Below are positions 26,165 through 35,291 of a stretch of DNA of 64,000 nt, in pieces. How positions within the stretch are numbered: position 1 is the first letter of the stretch; each line of letters starts with the position of its first letter. Both the position numbers and the translations under genes were made by a program. Below the pieces are notes generated by a model. It was given only the letters and a program-made list of their open reading frames with translations, had not been told where the DNA came from and searched no databases. Source of the stretch: Parasporobacterium sp. (GTDB lineage Bacteria > Bacillota > Clostridia > Lachnospirales > Lachnospiraceae); assembly GCA_017459985.1 (NCBI GenBank), contig JAFUBX010000021.1, positions 1-64,000 of the forward strand, written 5' to 3'.

Positions 26165-27238
26165 TTAATATGGCAGATAGCCCCAGCTGATGCTGCTTCC
26201 TGCCCCGGTATTGTTATACCGGCTGTTCCATTCATCCAGGCTCAGGGTTTCCAGATATCCGACACTGGAGATCACCTGCCCGTCGCCGAGATAGATCCCG
26301 ACGTGGCCGAATTGTCTTCCCAGGTAAGTGAAGGAACTTCTGGTGGCAACCACCATACCCGGCTGCAGATCATTCACATCACTGCTGTAACATACATAGG
26401 CCCAGTAATCATTGGCGTTGAACCCGGTATTGCCTGCATAGGCTGCGTCCGCCAGACCGCTGGTGCTGGCGTAAGAATATGCAGATCCCCGCAGGCTGGA
26501 CAGATCATAGGTAAGGACGCCTGCATTTCTCAGGACCTGGGTTACCCAGGCAGCACAGTAGCCGGCGCTGGTGGCCGGAGTCCGGTACACCGCATCCAGA
26601 ACCGCATCCGCATAACCGGAATAATCGTAGCTGCCGGAAGGGGATCCGGAGGTGCCGGAGGACGCTCCGGAGGAGGTCCCGGTCAGAACCCCGATGGTGG
26701 CCGGACCTGCGATCCCGTCTGCTTCCAGACCGTAATCTGCCTGAAACTCCCTGACTGCGGCAGCCGTCAGATCCCCATAGAATCCGGTGGGAGCTTCTCC
26801 GAAATATCCGTACGCAGAAAGCAGCTCCTGCAGCAGATAGACTTCCGTGCCGGACATTCCGCTGTAGAAAACGCCGGAAAGGGATGCGTCCGCGTAATCG
26901 ACGCCGCCGTCAGAACCATCATAGTCATCATAACCATCATCCCCGTAATCTTCGTTTGCTGCAAGACCAAGATAGCTGCTGGTCAGAGGACCCGCCACGC
27001 CATCCGCATCCAGCCCGAAATCATACTGGAACTGAATCAGGGCATTCTCTGTCAGATCCCCGAAATATCCGGTGGGATCATCATAGAAATACCCGTAAGC
27101 CGCCAGCATCTGCTGAAGGGCGTAGACATCATCTCCGCTGGATCCGTTGGTCAGGACCCTGCCGGCTGCAAAGGTTGTGGAACACATCGCCGCAATCAGC
27201 GATGCAGTGATCAGTACGAAAGCAAGTTTTCTTTTCAT
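26165..27238 (-). CDS. Peptidoglycan hydrolase, two PG-binding domains plus NlpC/P60-like domain
   Basis: A 357-residue exported wall enzyme. Signal peptide (MKRKLAFVLITASLIAAMCS), then two peptidoglycan_binding_1 domains (about 32-92 and 125-188), each with VYxLQxxLxAYGYF and GDLTxxAxxxFQxDxGLxADGxAGPxT, joined by an Asp/Tyr-rich linker. The C-terminal domain (about 210-357) has the catalytic-type Cys in AGYCAAWVTQVL and His in FGHVGIYLGDGQVISS, in the NlpC/P60 or CHAP style, cutting stem peptides. AAGGGGCAAC precedes ATG. The gene stands alone. Confidence 0.85.
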   Translation of the reverse strand: MKRKLAFVLITASLIAAMCSTTFAAGRVLTNGSSGDDVYALQQMLAAYGYFYDDPTGYFGDLTENALIQFQYDFGLDADGVAGPLTSSYLGLAANEDYGDDGYDDYDGSDGGVDYADASLSGVFYSGMSGTEVYLLQELLSAYGYFGEAPTGFYGDLTAAAVREFQADYGLEADGIAGPATIGVLTGTSSGASSGTSGSPSGSYDYSGYADAVLDAVYRTPATSAGYCAAWVTQVLRNAGVLTYDLSSLRGSAYSYASTSGLADAAYAGNTGFNANDYWAYVCYSSDVNDLQPGMVVATRSSFTYLGRQFGHVGIYLGDGQVISSVGYLETLSLDEWNSRYNNTGAGSSISWGYLPY

Positions 27239-27349
27239 GTTGCCCCTTCTTATATCTAAATCCCTGTTTCAAATCTCTGCTTTAGAAGTTAACATTTAAT
27301 TAATACTTTCGTAACATATCATATAATGCCGTAATAATCAAGTAATATT

Positions 27350-28132
27350 TCAGGACAGGTCCTTCACCGAGAATACGGAGGACAGCAATTGAAGGGTATA
27401 GGGATGCCGGGCATCTTCCTGCAGGGTTTCGCTGGGAAGCCGTTCTACGATGCTTCCCTCCTTCATGACAAAGATCTGCTCTGTGATACTTCGCACCACT
27501 GCCAGATCATGGCCGATAAACAGATAGGTCAGGGAAAATTCCTCCTGCAGTCTTACCAGAAGGGAAAGGATCTGTTTCTGCACAGAAACATCCAGAGCGC
27601 TGGTGGCTTCATCCAGAATCACCAGACGGGGATGGATGGAGATGGCCCTGGCGATCACCACCCGCTGAAGCTGTCCCCCGGAAAGCTGATGCGGAAGTCT
27701 TAAGGCCAGCTGCGGATCCAGATCCACCAGTTCCAGAAGCTTTCGGGCCTGTTCTTTCCTGTCGCCTTTGGAGATCAGTCCGAAATGTACCAGCCCCTCT
27801 GTCAGAAAGGTCCCCACCGGCATCCTCGGGCTGATGGCGGAATACGGGTCCTGAAACACCATCTGCACCTGCCGGTACACGTCCCGCTGCGCGCTTCTTC
27901 GCAGCCCGGAGATCCGGGTCCCGTTCAGAAGGATTTCGCCGGAGGTCACCCCCGTCAGTCCGGTGATCATCCGGGCCAGGGTGCTTTTTCCGCAGCCGCT
28001 CTCTCCAACGATACCGGTATTGATTCCGGAAGGCACTTCAAAGGAAACCGACTGAACCGCCTTCACCGGTTTTGTGTTCCCTGTCTGAAAGGTTTTTGAT
28101 ACTTGTCTCAATTCCAGTAATGCCGGTTCCAC
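27350..28132 (-). CDS. ABC importer ATPase (DppF/NikE-type)
   Basis: A 260-residue ATP-binding subunit. Walker A GESGCGKST (about 43-51), Q-loop VFQDPYSAISP, signature LSGGQLQRV and Walker B LVILDEATSALD are intact; the HDL switch His follows in FIGHDLAVV. The order of residues and the MVFQDPYSAI type place it with the second ATPase of oligopeptide/nickel importers. Last gene of the riboswitch-controlled operon, four bases after its partner ATPase. It should pair with that partner under the two permeases to drive uptake. Confidence 0.92.
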   Translation of the reverse strand: MEPALLELRQVSKTFQTGNTKPVKAVQSVSFEVPSGINTGIVGESGCGKSTLARMITGLTGVTSGEILLNGTRISGLRRSAQRDVYRQVQMVFQDPYSAISPRMPVGTFLTEGLVHFGLISKGDRKEQARKLLELVDLDPQLALRLPHQLSGGQLQRVVIARAISIHPRLVILDEATSALDVSVQKQILSLLVRLQEEFSLTYLFIGHDLAVVRSITEQIFVMKEGSIVERLPSETLQEDARHPYTLQLLSSVFSVKDLS

Positions 28133-28136
28133 GTCT

Positions 28137-28940
28137 CTACTCCTGTTTCTGCTTTAACAGCCGCGTATCATCCAGCTCTGCAATGGCGGACAACAGACTT
28201 TGGGTGTAGGCTTCCTTCGGATGCCGGATCACCTGCTCCACCGTGCCCCATTCCACAAGTCTGCCGCTTTGCATTACTCCGATTTTATCGGAAATATGGG
28301 CTGCGACCCCCATATTGTGAGTGACAATGATAATGGTCGCTCCCTCCTGTCTGCACAGTGCCGCCAGCTCTTTTACAACCTGGGCCTGCACGGTGACATC
28401 CAGCGCGCTGGTCGGCTCATCTGCCAGCAGCAGCCTGGGATGCAAAGACAATGCAATCGCGATCCCCACCCGCTGCCGCATTCCTCCGGACAGCTCAAAG
28501 GGATAACTGTGCAGGATCCGTTCCGTATCTTCCAGATTCACCTTCCGCAGCATGGTCCGTTCCAGCTCCAGTAGTTCTTCTTTGCTCTGATCCAGGTGCA
28601 GCTTCAGATAGGAGGTGAACTGTCCTCCGATCCGGGTGATCGGATTCATATAACGGCCGGTATCCTGGAACACCATCGCAATCTGCTCGCCCCGCATCCG
28701 TTTCCGCTCCGCGGCGGACAGCTCCAGCATATTCTTTCCGAACAGGGTGATCCTTCCTCGGGCTGCCGCACCGCCGGGCAGCAGCCCCTGAATACAATGC
28801 AGCAGGGTGGATTTTCCGCTGCCGCTTTCTCCCACCAGGGAGATGATCTCCCCCTCCTGTACGGAGAAGGAGACATCATCCACTGCATTGCGTATGCCGT
28901 CATAACTGACGGATACATGTTCAAGTTCGAGAATCGTCAT
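28137..28940 (-). CDS. ABC importer ATPase (DppD/NikD-type)
   Basis: A 267-residue ATP-binding subunit with Walker A GESGSGKST (about 36-44), Q-loop MVFQDTGRYMNP, signature LSGGMRQRV, Walker B LLLADEPTSALD and switch VTHNMGVAA. The first ATPase of the nickel/peptide type. Start at 28940 is taken because it lies one base past the stop of the solute-binding protein gene and begins MTILELEHVSVSY; a longer in-frame extension to 29093 lies wholly inside the previous gene. No strong ribosome site, so coupled translation is likely. Confidence 0.9.
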   Translation of the reverse strand: MTILELEHVSVSYDGIRNAVDDVSFSVQEGEIISLVGESGSGKSTLLHCIQGLLPGGAAARGRITLFGKNMLELSAAERKRMRGEQIAMVFQDTGRYMNPITRIGGQFTSYLKLHLDQSKEELLELERTMLRKVNLEDTERILHSYPFELSGGMRQRVGIAIALSLHPRLLLADEPTSALDVTVQAQVVKELAALCRQEGATIIIVTHNMGVAAHISDKIGVMQSGRLVEWGTVEQVIRHPKEAYTQSLLSAIAELDDTRLLKQKQE

Positions 28941-28941
28941 A

Positions 28942-30471
28942 TTATTCTTCAATGGAAAGTCCGTTGTCAATAAAATAGTAGTCGATGGGATACGGCACCA
29001 CATTCTGCACTTTGGCATTGGCAACGACAAAATTGTTTTCGCCCACCAGATATACGCTGGCGGCATCTGCCAGAAGGACCTTCTCCGCTTCAATGGTCAG
29101 TGCTTCCCGGCCTTCGATGTCAAAGGTCTGTGCCAGCTGTTCGATGATCGCATCCAGCTCCTCATTGCTGTATCTGCCATAGTTGCTGGAGGCCCCGGTC
29201 TTGTACAGGCTGTCCAGGAACCACTGGGGATCGCCGGTGGAAAGCACCTGCCAGTTGGTGGCTACGATATCGTAATTTCCATTATCCTCAAAATCGGAAA
29301 TGCTGTCCACCTGCTGCAGCTCGATGTGGATTCCGACCTGCTTCAGCATATCCTGCACTGCTTCCAGCATGATGGTGTATCCGGTATTTTCATAGGTAAT
29401 GGTAAAGGTCAGTTCCTGTCCGTCCTTTTCCACATATCCGTTACCATCCGCGTCTTCGTATCCGGATTCTGCCAGGAATGCTGCGGCGGCCTCCGGATCA
29501 TAATCCTGTTTCTCCAGATCTTCATAACCATACGGAGCAGATGCCGGATAAGGAGCCCCTGCCTTGCTTACGCCGCTGCCCAGAACCCCTGTCAGCGCAT
29601 CATAATTGATCCCGGCAATAAACGCCTTTCTGACATTCAGATCCTGAAGCGCTTCGTTCCGGTAATTAAAGACCAGGATCCGGGTACGTGCGCCCTGTGT
29701 ATTATAAACGACATACTGATCGTCCCCTTCGAAGATCGGAAGATCCGTCCAGGCAACACGCTGTACCACATCCATTTCCCCGGACTGCAGCGCCATGCCG
29801 CGGGTACTGTCATCGTCAATGTTCTTTACTGTAATGGTATCCACATCGGAGGCCCCGTTCCAATAGCCATCATACTTTGCCAGTTCAATATAGGTATTGA
29901 CCTCAAATCCGGTCACCATATAGGGCCCGGTTGCAACAGGCGCGCTGGCAAAATCCGTATCTGCCTCTGCGTCTACGATGGAATACATGGGTTCTGAAAT
30001 ATTTGCCAGAAATGCGCCGAAGGGCTCAGTGGTTGTAAAGGTGACTTCCTGTCCCTCGGCTTCAATTGTGTCGATCTTTGCTGCTGTCACAGCCCGTTCC
30101 TGCATGGAAAATGCTCTCTCAAAGGACTTTTTGACAGCCTCGCCATCCACCGGTTTTCCATTGTGGAAGGTGACTCCGTCCCGGATATGCATGACCCAGG
30201 TGGTGTCGTCGGTCTGCTCCCAGCTGTCCGCCAGCAGCGGAACAATTTCATAATTTTCATTGACTGTGACCAGGGTTTCCGTAATGCCGGCGCGGCAGGT
30301 GGTCCAGCCATCCCATTCCACAGCCGGATCCAGACTGGTGCCGAACCAGTATAATGCCGCATTAATATGTTTTCCTCCCTCTGCGGCAAATGCACTCATC
30401 ACGCCTGCAGACACCAGAATCAGGGTCAGCAGGCTCGTGATCATGAATTTGAAACCTTTTCTTTTCGCCAT
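28942..30471 (-). CDS. Solute-binding protein of a nickel/peptide-type importer
   Basis: A 509-residue extracellular binding protein of the SBP_bac_5 family. Start at 30471 (AAAGGAGC upstream) opens a signal peptide (FKFMITSLLTLILVSAGVMS, cut at AFAAEGG). The ligand-domain opening ALYWFGTSLDPAVEWDGW and TFHNGKPVDGEAVKKSFERAF are typical; the former is closer to metal-chelate binders of the NikA/CntA kind than to peptide binders, by impression. No lipobox Cys is seen. Under cobalamin-riboswitch control, so cobalt or a metal complex is the likely cargo. The start overlaps the end of the permease gene by 31 bases. Confidence 0.87.
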   Translation of the reverse strand: MAKRKGFKFMITSLLTLILVSAGVMSAFAAEGGKHINAALYWFGTSLDPAVEWDGWTTCRAGITETLVTVNENYEIVPLLADSWEQTDDTTWVMHIRDGVTFHNGKPVDGEAVKKSFERAFSMQERAVTAAKIDTIEAEGQEVTFTTTEPFGAFLANISEPMYSIVDAEADTDFASAPVATGPYMVTGFEVNTYIELAKYDGYWNGASDVDTITVKNIDDDSTRGMALQSGEMDVVQRVAWTDLPIFEGDDQYVVYNTQGARTRILVFNYRNEALQDLNVRKAFIAGINYDALTGVLGSGVSKAGAPYPASAPYGYEDLEKQDYDPEAAAAFLAESGYEDADGNGYVEKDGQELTFTITYENTGYTIMLEAVQDMLKQVGIHIELQQVDSISDFEDNGNYDIVATNWQVLSTGDPQWFLDSLYKTGASSNYGRYSNEELDAIIEQLAQTFDIEGREALTIEAEKVLLADAASVYLVGENNFVVANAKVQNVVPYPIDYYFIDNGLSIEE

Positions 30472-31328
30472 TTTAACAGCTCCTTTCTTTTGTTTCTTTT
30501 CCTCACATAGCGAGGATCCAATATATCTCTGAGGCTGTCGCCCAAAAGATTGAAAACCACGACATGCAGAACGATGGTCAGTCCGGGATAAATGATCAGC
30601 CACGGGGCGGACTGAATAAATTTTCTTCCTTCGCTCAGCATGAATCCCCATTCCGGCGTCGGCGGCTGGGAGGACAGGCCCAGGAGAGACAGTCCGCTGA
30701 GGGTCAGCAGCTGCGCTCCGATATCCTGGGTAATATTGACCAGAAGATACGGCACAATGTTCGGCAGGATCGTCCGGAATATCACCTGATGTTCCTTCAG
30801 GCCGCCCATCCGGGCTTCCTGTACAAACTGGTTCTCCTTTACAGACAGTACCAGAGCCCTGGCCACCCGGCAGTATTCGGTCCAGCCCACCAGCGACATG
30901 GCGAGAATGGTATGATGCAGGCCCGGACCCAGCACGCTCACCAGGGCGATCACAAACACCGTGGACGGGATCGCCATGATAATATCCGTAATCCGGGTGA
31001 TGACCATATCCACCCAGCCTCCCAGAAAGCCGGAGAGAACGCCCAGGAAAATCCCCAGAACCGCCACAATGGCGATCACCCAGAATACGATCAGTAAAGA
31101 GGTCCGCCCTCCGTAGATCAGCCGGGACAAAATGCACCGGCCGATCTGGTCCGTGCCCAGAAGATACTCCCCGCTTCCCGCATTCAGGGAATTGACATAA
31201 TCTGTTGTCAATGGATCATGGGGTGCCAGATACGGGGCGAAGACGGGCACCAGGATCAGCAGCACCGCCAATACCAGCCACACCATAAACCCGGGACTTT
31301 TCAGCGCTTTCCGAACATAGAGATTCAT
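30441..31328 (-). CDS. ABC importer permease (NikC/DppC-type)
   Basis: A 295-residue membrane protein with about six helices. The N-terminal LLILVPVFAPYLAPHDPL and HLLGTDQIGRC-like LLGTDQIGRCILSRLIYGGRTSL are hallmarks of the second permease of peptide/nickel importers, and the EARMGGLKEHQVIFRTILPN loop contacts the ATPases. Start at 31328 gives a four-base ATGA overlap with the first permease gene and has GGGAGGGAAGG upstream. The basic C-terminal tail overlaps the following gene. Confidence 0.92.
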   Translation of the reverse strand: MNLYVRKALKSPGFMVWLVLAVLLILVPVFAPYLAPHDPLTTDYVNSLNAGSGEYLLGTDQIGRCILSRLIYGGRTSLLIVFWVIAIVAVLGIFLGVLSGFLGGWVDMVITRITDIIMAIPSTVFVIALVSVLGPGLHHTILAMSLVGWTEYCRVARALVLSVKENQFVQEARMGGLKEHQVIFRTILPNIVPYLLVNITQDIGAQLLTLSGLSLLGLSSQPPTPEWGFMLSEGRKFIQSAPWLIIYPGLTIVLHVVVFNLLGDSLRDILDPRYVRKRNKRKELLKWRKEKVSNS

Positions 31329-32266
31329 GCGTCCTTCCCTCCCAGCCGGATCCTCGGATCCAGGATCTGATAGGATAAATCCACCAGAAGATTCACCGTA
31401 ACATAGATGATTGCCATCCACAGGACGTAGCCCTGTATGATGGGATAATCCTTAATGGAAATGGCTTCCACCGCCATCTTGCCAACGCCCGGCCATTCGA
31501 AAATGGTTTCCACAATGGTCGCCCCTCCCAGCAAGGAACCGATGGACATGCCGAACATGGTAATCACGGACAGGAGGGAGTTGGGCAGGATCTGGGTCCA
31601 TATAATACGGGCCCGGGAATATCCCAGCGCCAGTCCGCCGGTCAGATAGTCTTTATTCATTTCCTCCAGCATGCTTCCCCGTACTCTCCGGACATAGATC
31701 GACGCCATCCAGAAGGCCAGCGTCACCGACGGCAGGATCAGATGCCTCAGGCTCCCGCTCCCCATGATCGGAAGCCATTTCAGCCGCACGCCGAACAGAT
31801 ACATCAGCAGCATTCCCACCCAGAAGCTGGGCATGGAGACCCCGAAAAAGGAGATGAAGCGGAACAGATAGTCAACCCATTTATTCTGATACGCCGAGCA
31901 CAAAACCCCCAGAGGAACCGCAAACAGTACGGTCAGAGCCAGGGTTGCGGCGGTCAGGATCAGGGTGTTCGGGATCCTGCGTGTGATCTGATACCACACA
32001 CTGGTGGAGTAATAATAGGACTCACCCAGGTCCCCCTGCAGCACGTTCCCGAGCCAGTGAAAATACTGGACCAGAAACGGATCGTTGAGCCCCATTTCTT
32101 CCTTTGTTTTCTCCACCTGCTCTTTATCCGGAACCGCTCCCATTCGTTCATATTTCAGGGTCACCGGATCGGAAGGAGACAGATAGGTCAGGGAGAAGGT
32201 GAAAAAAGAAAGGATCAGCATGATCGGAATTACAAACAGGATCCGTCCGAAAATGTATTTTCTCAT
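31325..32266 (-). CDS. ABC importer permease (NikB/DppB-type)
   Basis: A 313-residue membrane protein with about six helices. MRKYIFGRILFVIPIMLILS, the periplasm-facing SPSDPV segment, and the EMNKDYLTGGLALGYSRARIIWTQILPN coupling loop are typical of the first permease in nickel/peptide importers. Start at 32266 is the codon after GGGGAACATGAC; the ATG five bases earlier hits an immediate stop. First gene of a five-gene operon (permease, permease, binding protein, two ATPases) lying 119 bases after the riboswitch terminator. Confidence 0.92.
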   Translation of the reverse strand: MRKYIFGRILFVIPIMLILSFFTFSLTYLSPSDPVTLKYERMGAVPDKEQVEKTKEEMGLNDPFLVQYFHWLGNVLQGDLGESYYYSTSVWYQITRRIPNTLILTAATLALTVLFAVPLGVLCSAYQNKWVDYLFRFISFFGVSMPSFWVGMLLMYLFGVRLKWLPIMGSGSLRHLILPSVTLAFWMASIYVRRVRGSMLEEMNKDYLTGGLALGYSRARIIWTQILPNSLLSVITMFGMSIGSLLGGATIVETIFEWPGVGKMAVEAISIKDYPIIQGYVLWMAIIYVTVNLLVDLSYQILDPRIRLGGKDA

Positions 32267-32384
32267 GTCATGTTCCCCTCTCCCTCTGCAGTTCTGCGGC
32301 GGCCTTTTCAGGTCCGGATCTTCTTCCTGCGGGATGCCTGCCCGGCCCCGGCGCTCCCTTAAAAACCCGTCCTTGACGGCAAAC

Positions 32385-32424
32385 AAAAAGCAGCAGCAAT
32401 ATTCAAAATGAATATTGTTGCTGC
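32385..32424 (-). terminator. Riboswitch-linked intrinsic terminator
   Basis: On the minus strand GCAGCAACAATATTC and GAATATTGCTGCTGC form a long stem with a four-base loop, followed by a T run. It sits between the cobalamin aptamer and the first permease gene, where an attenuation platform is expected. Confidence 0.85.
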
Positions 32425-32484
32425 CGATTATTCCAACAACAAAAAATACTTCCGCCAAATATCTCCGTTTGTGCAGAAGATTCC

Positions 32485-32686
32485 ATTTGCAGCAGGTCTT
32501 CTGACTACGGGAATACAGACAGGCGTTTTCTCTCCGTCCTCGAAACTGCCAGCCTTCTCAGTTTCCCAATGACCGACTTTCGTCCTGAGGCAGCTTCTCT
32601 TCCCTTACAGCGGCGGTACCGTCCGGGATTCTCACCCGGTTCACTATTCTCCTGCACCGCTGAACGCCGGAGCAGGCACTGCAAAT
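32485..32686 (-). promoter_or_regulatory. Cobalamin riboswitch
   Basis: The minus strand shows the B12-aptamer core: GGTGAGAATCCCGGACGG, then ACCGCCGCTGTAAG, then the 3' part GTCAGAAGACCTGC. The ends ATTTGCAG (32686-32679) and CTGCAAAT (32492-32485) pair as P1. The order and spacing match the known adenosylcobalamin-type aptamer. It controls the five-gene importer downstream, by terminator formation when cofactor is bound. Promoter upstream not assigned. Confidence 0.92.
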
Positions 32687-32874
32687 ATATTCCTATATTT
32701 CGGCTCCGACTTGATGCAATTGGAATATATTTAATATACAATAGAAAAAAATCACCGTCAAGGCCGGTCCTGCGCTGATCGCACTCAGATTCCCGGGTAA
32801 AATTTTGCTCTGTCCCGGCGCAGGATCCCGCATGTATCCCGACGGGGATTGCCAGGGATTGTATTCCCCCAAGT

Positions 32875-33056
32875 GTGGCGGGTCAGTCCGCGCAGTTAAA
32901 GCATTTCTATCCAATTACCCGCCACACTGCCGCTGGGTTGTGGCGGGTAAATCGGCAAAAATACTTTATTTTCCATATGGTTACCCGCCACCATGCATCC
33001 CGGGCGTGGGGGGTAACTGGCAAAAAATGTTGAATCGGCGCGTGGCTGCCCGCCAC
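32875..33056 (+). repeat. Left 182-bp inverted repeat: three hairpins (H1-H3)
   Basis: Hairpins at 32875-32925, 32940-32991 and 33006-33056 have arms GTGGCGGGTAA/TTACCCGCCAC (some arm changes) and are separated by exactly 14 bases each. As a block they are the reverse complement, about 80 percent identical by eye, of 35292-35473, with the same unit lengths (51, 52, 51) and spacers. Confidence 0.9.
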
Positions 33057-33099
33057 ATCATCCTGAAAGCAATCTCTCAACAGACAGTTTATGGCGGAC

Positions 33100-33687
33100 T
33101 CATTTGAAATAATAATCAATCGTTTTCCGGATCCGGGCTTTTGTCAGAGGAACCTCCCCGCTATAATAGGTACAGATCAGATTCTTCCCGGGACGATAGC
33201 CGTTTTCAAAGTAATCGTGAATTTTGCCTGCGTTCCTTTTAATATAGTAGGACAGATCCTCCATCCCGAAATGCTCCCAGATATACAGATCCCCGTTTTT
33301 GGGGTTCATGATCAGAAAATCCGGATAATAAAAAGTCCTTCCATTATTAAAAGAAACAGCACATTCATAACGATAAGGAATGTTCGCAAGAAACAGGGCA
33401 TCTGCAATTTCTTTTTCTGCCTTCGATTTGACCAGGTCGCCTTTTAAAGTGGGGTACAGAGTACCGTGATATTCGATTGTCGGTTTCTGATATGGCTCGC
33501 CGGCCCATTTTCGGACAACATCAGACCATGCCGGAACAGCGTTAAGAAGCTTTCGCAATTCCGGATGCTGCTCAAGGTACGCTTCGGAATCGGTTTTCCC
33601 GGTATTGCGGAGATAGGCTTTCGCAGCTTCCAGATCATGGATTTCCTTTATCAGCCTGTCCCGTTCTTCTTTCATTAATTCTCTCAT
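33100..33687 (-). CDS. PD-(D/E)XK-like hypothetical protein
   Basis: A 195-residue soluble protein. The N-terminal third is helical and charged; the C-terminal part has SKAE (88-91), a strand YRYECAVSF, YPDF (121-124) and WEHFGM (137-142), followed by helices and ICTYYSGEV (about 171). This Glu...PD...E arrangement fits a PD-(D/E)XK nuclease fold, with His where the usual Lys would be. It is a relative of the truncated protein at 9087-9809. Start at 33687 has GGGAGGGTTT upstream; a longer frame to 33789 would read through a terminator. Its 3' end is 44 bp from the left hairpin array. Nuclease activity is not shown. Confidence 0.7.
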   Translation of the reverse strand: MRELMKEERDRLIKEIHDLEAAKAYLRNTGKTDSEAYLEQHPELRKLLNAVPAWSDVVRKWAGEPYQKPTIEYHGTLYPTLKGDLVKSKAEKEIADALFLANIPYRYECAVSFNNGRTFYYPDFLIMNPKNGDLYIWEHFGMEDLSYYIKRNAGKIHDYFENGYRPGKNLICTYYSGEVPLTKARIRKTIDYYFK

Positions 33688-33710
33688 AAACCCTCCCTGT
33701 GTATTCTGTA

Positions 33711-33742
33711 ATACAAAAAAGGAGACCCGGTCAGGGTCTCCG
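33711..33742 (-). terminator. Intrinsic terminator between the two cassette genes
   Basis: On the minus strand GGAGACCC and GGGTCTCC pair across a five-base loop and are followed by seven T. It lies about 105 bases past the membrane protein gene and just before the PD-(D/E)XK-like gene, so it either ends the first transcript or attenuates the second. Confidence 0.8.
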
Positions 33743-33847
33743 AAAAACAGCGGTATGATTGATTTGTCTTTTGCGTTTGAACATATCATTACTGTAATGT
33801 ATTACAACAATGTCTGTCAACAGGATTTTCAGGTTTCTGCCGGATAT

Positions 33848-35044
33848 TTAAGAAAATGTCTGCAAAAGGGACGGCAGGTATCTCATGCCGTAAAGAATTC
33901 CTTCCAAATAAGTAAAGATGATCAGCACGATCCCTGCCGGGGGGATTATGATGTCGATCCACAGATGTCTGCGGGTCCTTGTATAGGAAAACAGCAGCAT
34001 GAATGGCGCGAGCGGGAGTAAAACGATGGACTGCCCAAATCCCAGTGTATTGATTTCTGACAGATACCGGGTGAAATCCAGGCCCTCCTGGGCAGAGGCG
34101 ATTCCCTCCTGGGCAGCTGCCATGCCCTCCTGCAGGCTTGTGCTGCCTGAGTGCAGCAGGATCAGCAGGGTAACAATCACCAGATCAACGATCGCGGCGA
34201 TCACCAGAATGACTGCCGTAAATACGGAAAACTGAAGGGAGTTGCGGTTTGTTTTCAGAAACGCCTGGTATTCCTTATGGGTTCTTCCGTGTTTGCGGAA
34301 CCGGTATTCCCGGGTTTTGATGAACAGGACAAGCACGAGAAATACCAGCATCGCGACCGGCGGCTTTACGGTCAGCAGCGGAAAAGCGAAGACCGGAATC
34401 CGGACCAGACCCTTGAAGGAAAGCAGCTTCAGCACAAAAGAAGCGACCTCATACATGACCGGAAGAATACTCAGCAGCCGGAATCCGATCAGTTTCTTCC
34501 CGGTAAAGAACCGTTTCGGGCGGTAATTCAGGAAAAACATAAACAGGGTACATAACAGAAGATCGATAAACAGATTAAATGCCAGGAACCCTGACGTGCC
34601 GAAACTCCGGAGGATTTCATCCATATCCTGCAAAGTTTCTCCCCGGCTGCCGATGAATGCGTTGACAGCTCCCACCAGATACCGGTAATAGAACAGAAGA
34701 AACAGCAGAAAGATTGCACCGGTCGCGATCCCGTTTTTCAGCAGCTGGCCCTTATATCCTTCGCTGTCGTCAAGGATGGTTGCAAAATTGGCGATCAGCA
34801 GAAAAGGAAGGGACATCCGGGAAATAGATGTCAGGAGGAGATAAGGGCTCTGTAAGCTCCGACTGATCTCAGGCCCTGCCTTCATGGCAAGGGAAAGAAT
34901 CAGCGCAGCCTGGGACAATGCGATACAGAGCCAGCCCAGAATCCGGAACTCCCGGTAAGACAAGGGCCCCCGGTACCGGATGTCTTTCTCCGGATCGATC
35001 TCATGAAATTTCATTCGTGTCTTCTTTACAGATTGTCTGCCCAT
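33848..35044 (-). CDS. Unknown polytopic membrane protein
   Basis: I do not recognise this protein of 398 residues. It has a basic N-terminus, about eight hydrophobic helices (for example SQAALILSLAM, FLLFLLFYYRYLVGAV, LVFLVLVLFI, TAVILVIAAIVDLVIVTLLI) and short charged loops, one with RFRKHGRTHKEYQAF. Near residue 315-338 a seven-residue repeat (AQEGIAS-type, three copies) lies in a loop between helices. Start at 35044 follows GGGAGAA; the frame could extend 12 residues. It shares the hairpin-bounded element with the PD-(D/E)XK-like gene and is transcribed in the same direction, but with a terminator between. The upstream 35045-35291 holds no gene, only two short direct repeats (35066/35096 and 35215/35256). 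Confidence 0.7.
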   Translation of the reverse strand: MGRQSVKKTRMKFHEIDPEKDIRYRGPLSYREFRILGWLCIALSQAALILSLAMKAGPEISRSLQSPYLLLTSISRMSLPFLLIANFATILDDSEGYKGQLLKNGIATGAIFLLFLLFYYRYLVGAVNAFIGSRGETLQDMDEILRSFGTSGFLAFNLFIDLLLCTLFMFFLNYRPKRFFTGKKLIGFRLLSILPVMYEVASFVLKLLSFKGLVRIPVFAFPLLTVKPPVAMLVFLVLVLFIKTREYRFRKHGRTHKEYQAFLKTNRNSLQFSVFTAVILVIAAIVDLVIVTLLILLHSGSTSLQEGMAAAQEGIASAQEGLDFTRYLSEINTLGFGQSIVLLPLAPFMLLFSYTRTRRHLWIDIIIPPAGIVLIIFTYLEGILYGMRYLPSLLQTFS

Positions 35045-35291
35045 ATCATTCTCCCTGCCTGCGCCGTGCTCTCTGTCCATGCCCTTCTGCCTGCTCCGTA
35101 CTCTCTGTCCATGCTGCTCTTTTGGCTGTCTCTTTCTGTTTGATTTTCGGATTTTTGCTGTATTCTATCATAATTATCAACAATATTCTGCCATAAATTT
35201 CGATGATGTCTCTGTGCCGGCTGCGGCTCTCTGTGGTTACATTTCCGGCTTATGCCGGCTGCGGCTCTCTGCGGATGCATATCCTTGATCT

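Noticed and set aside
28942..31137. Extended 731-residue form of the solute-binding protein
   Set aside because: The extra 222 residues lie inside the permease gene in another frame; the signal peptide and ribosome site mark the start at 30471.
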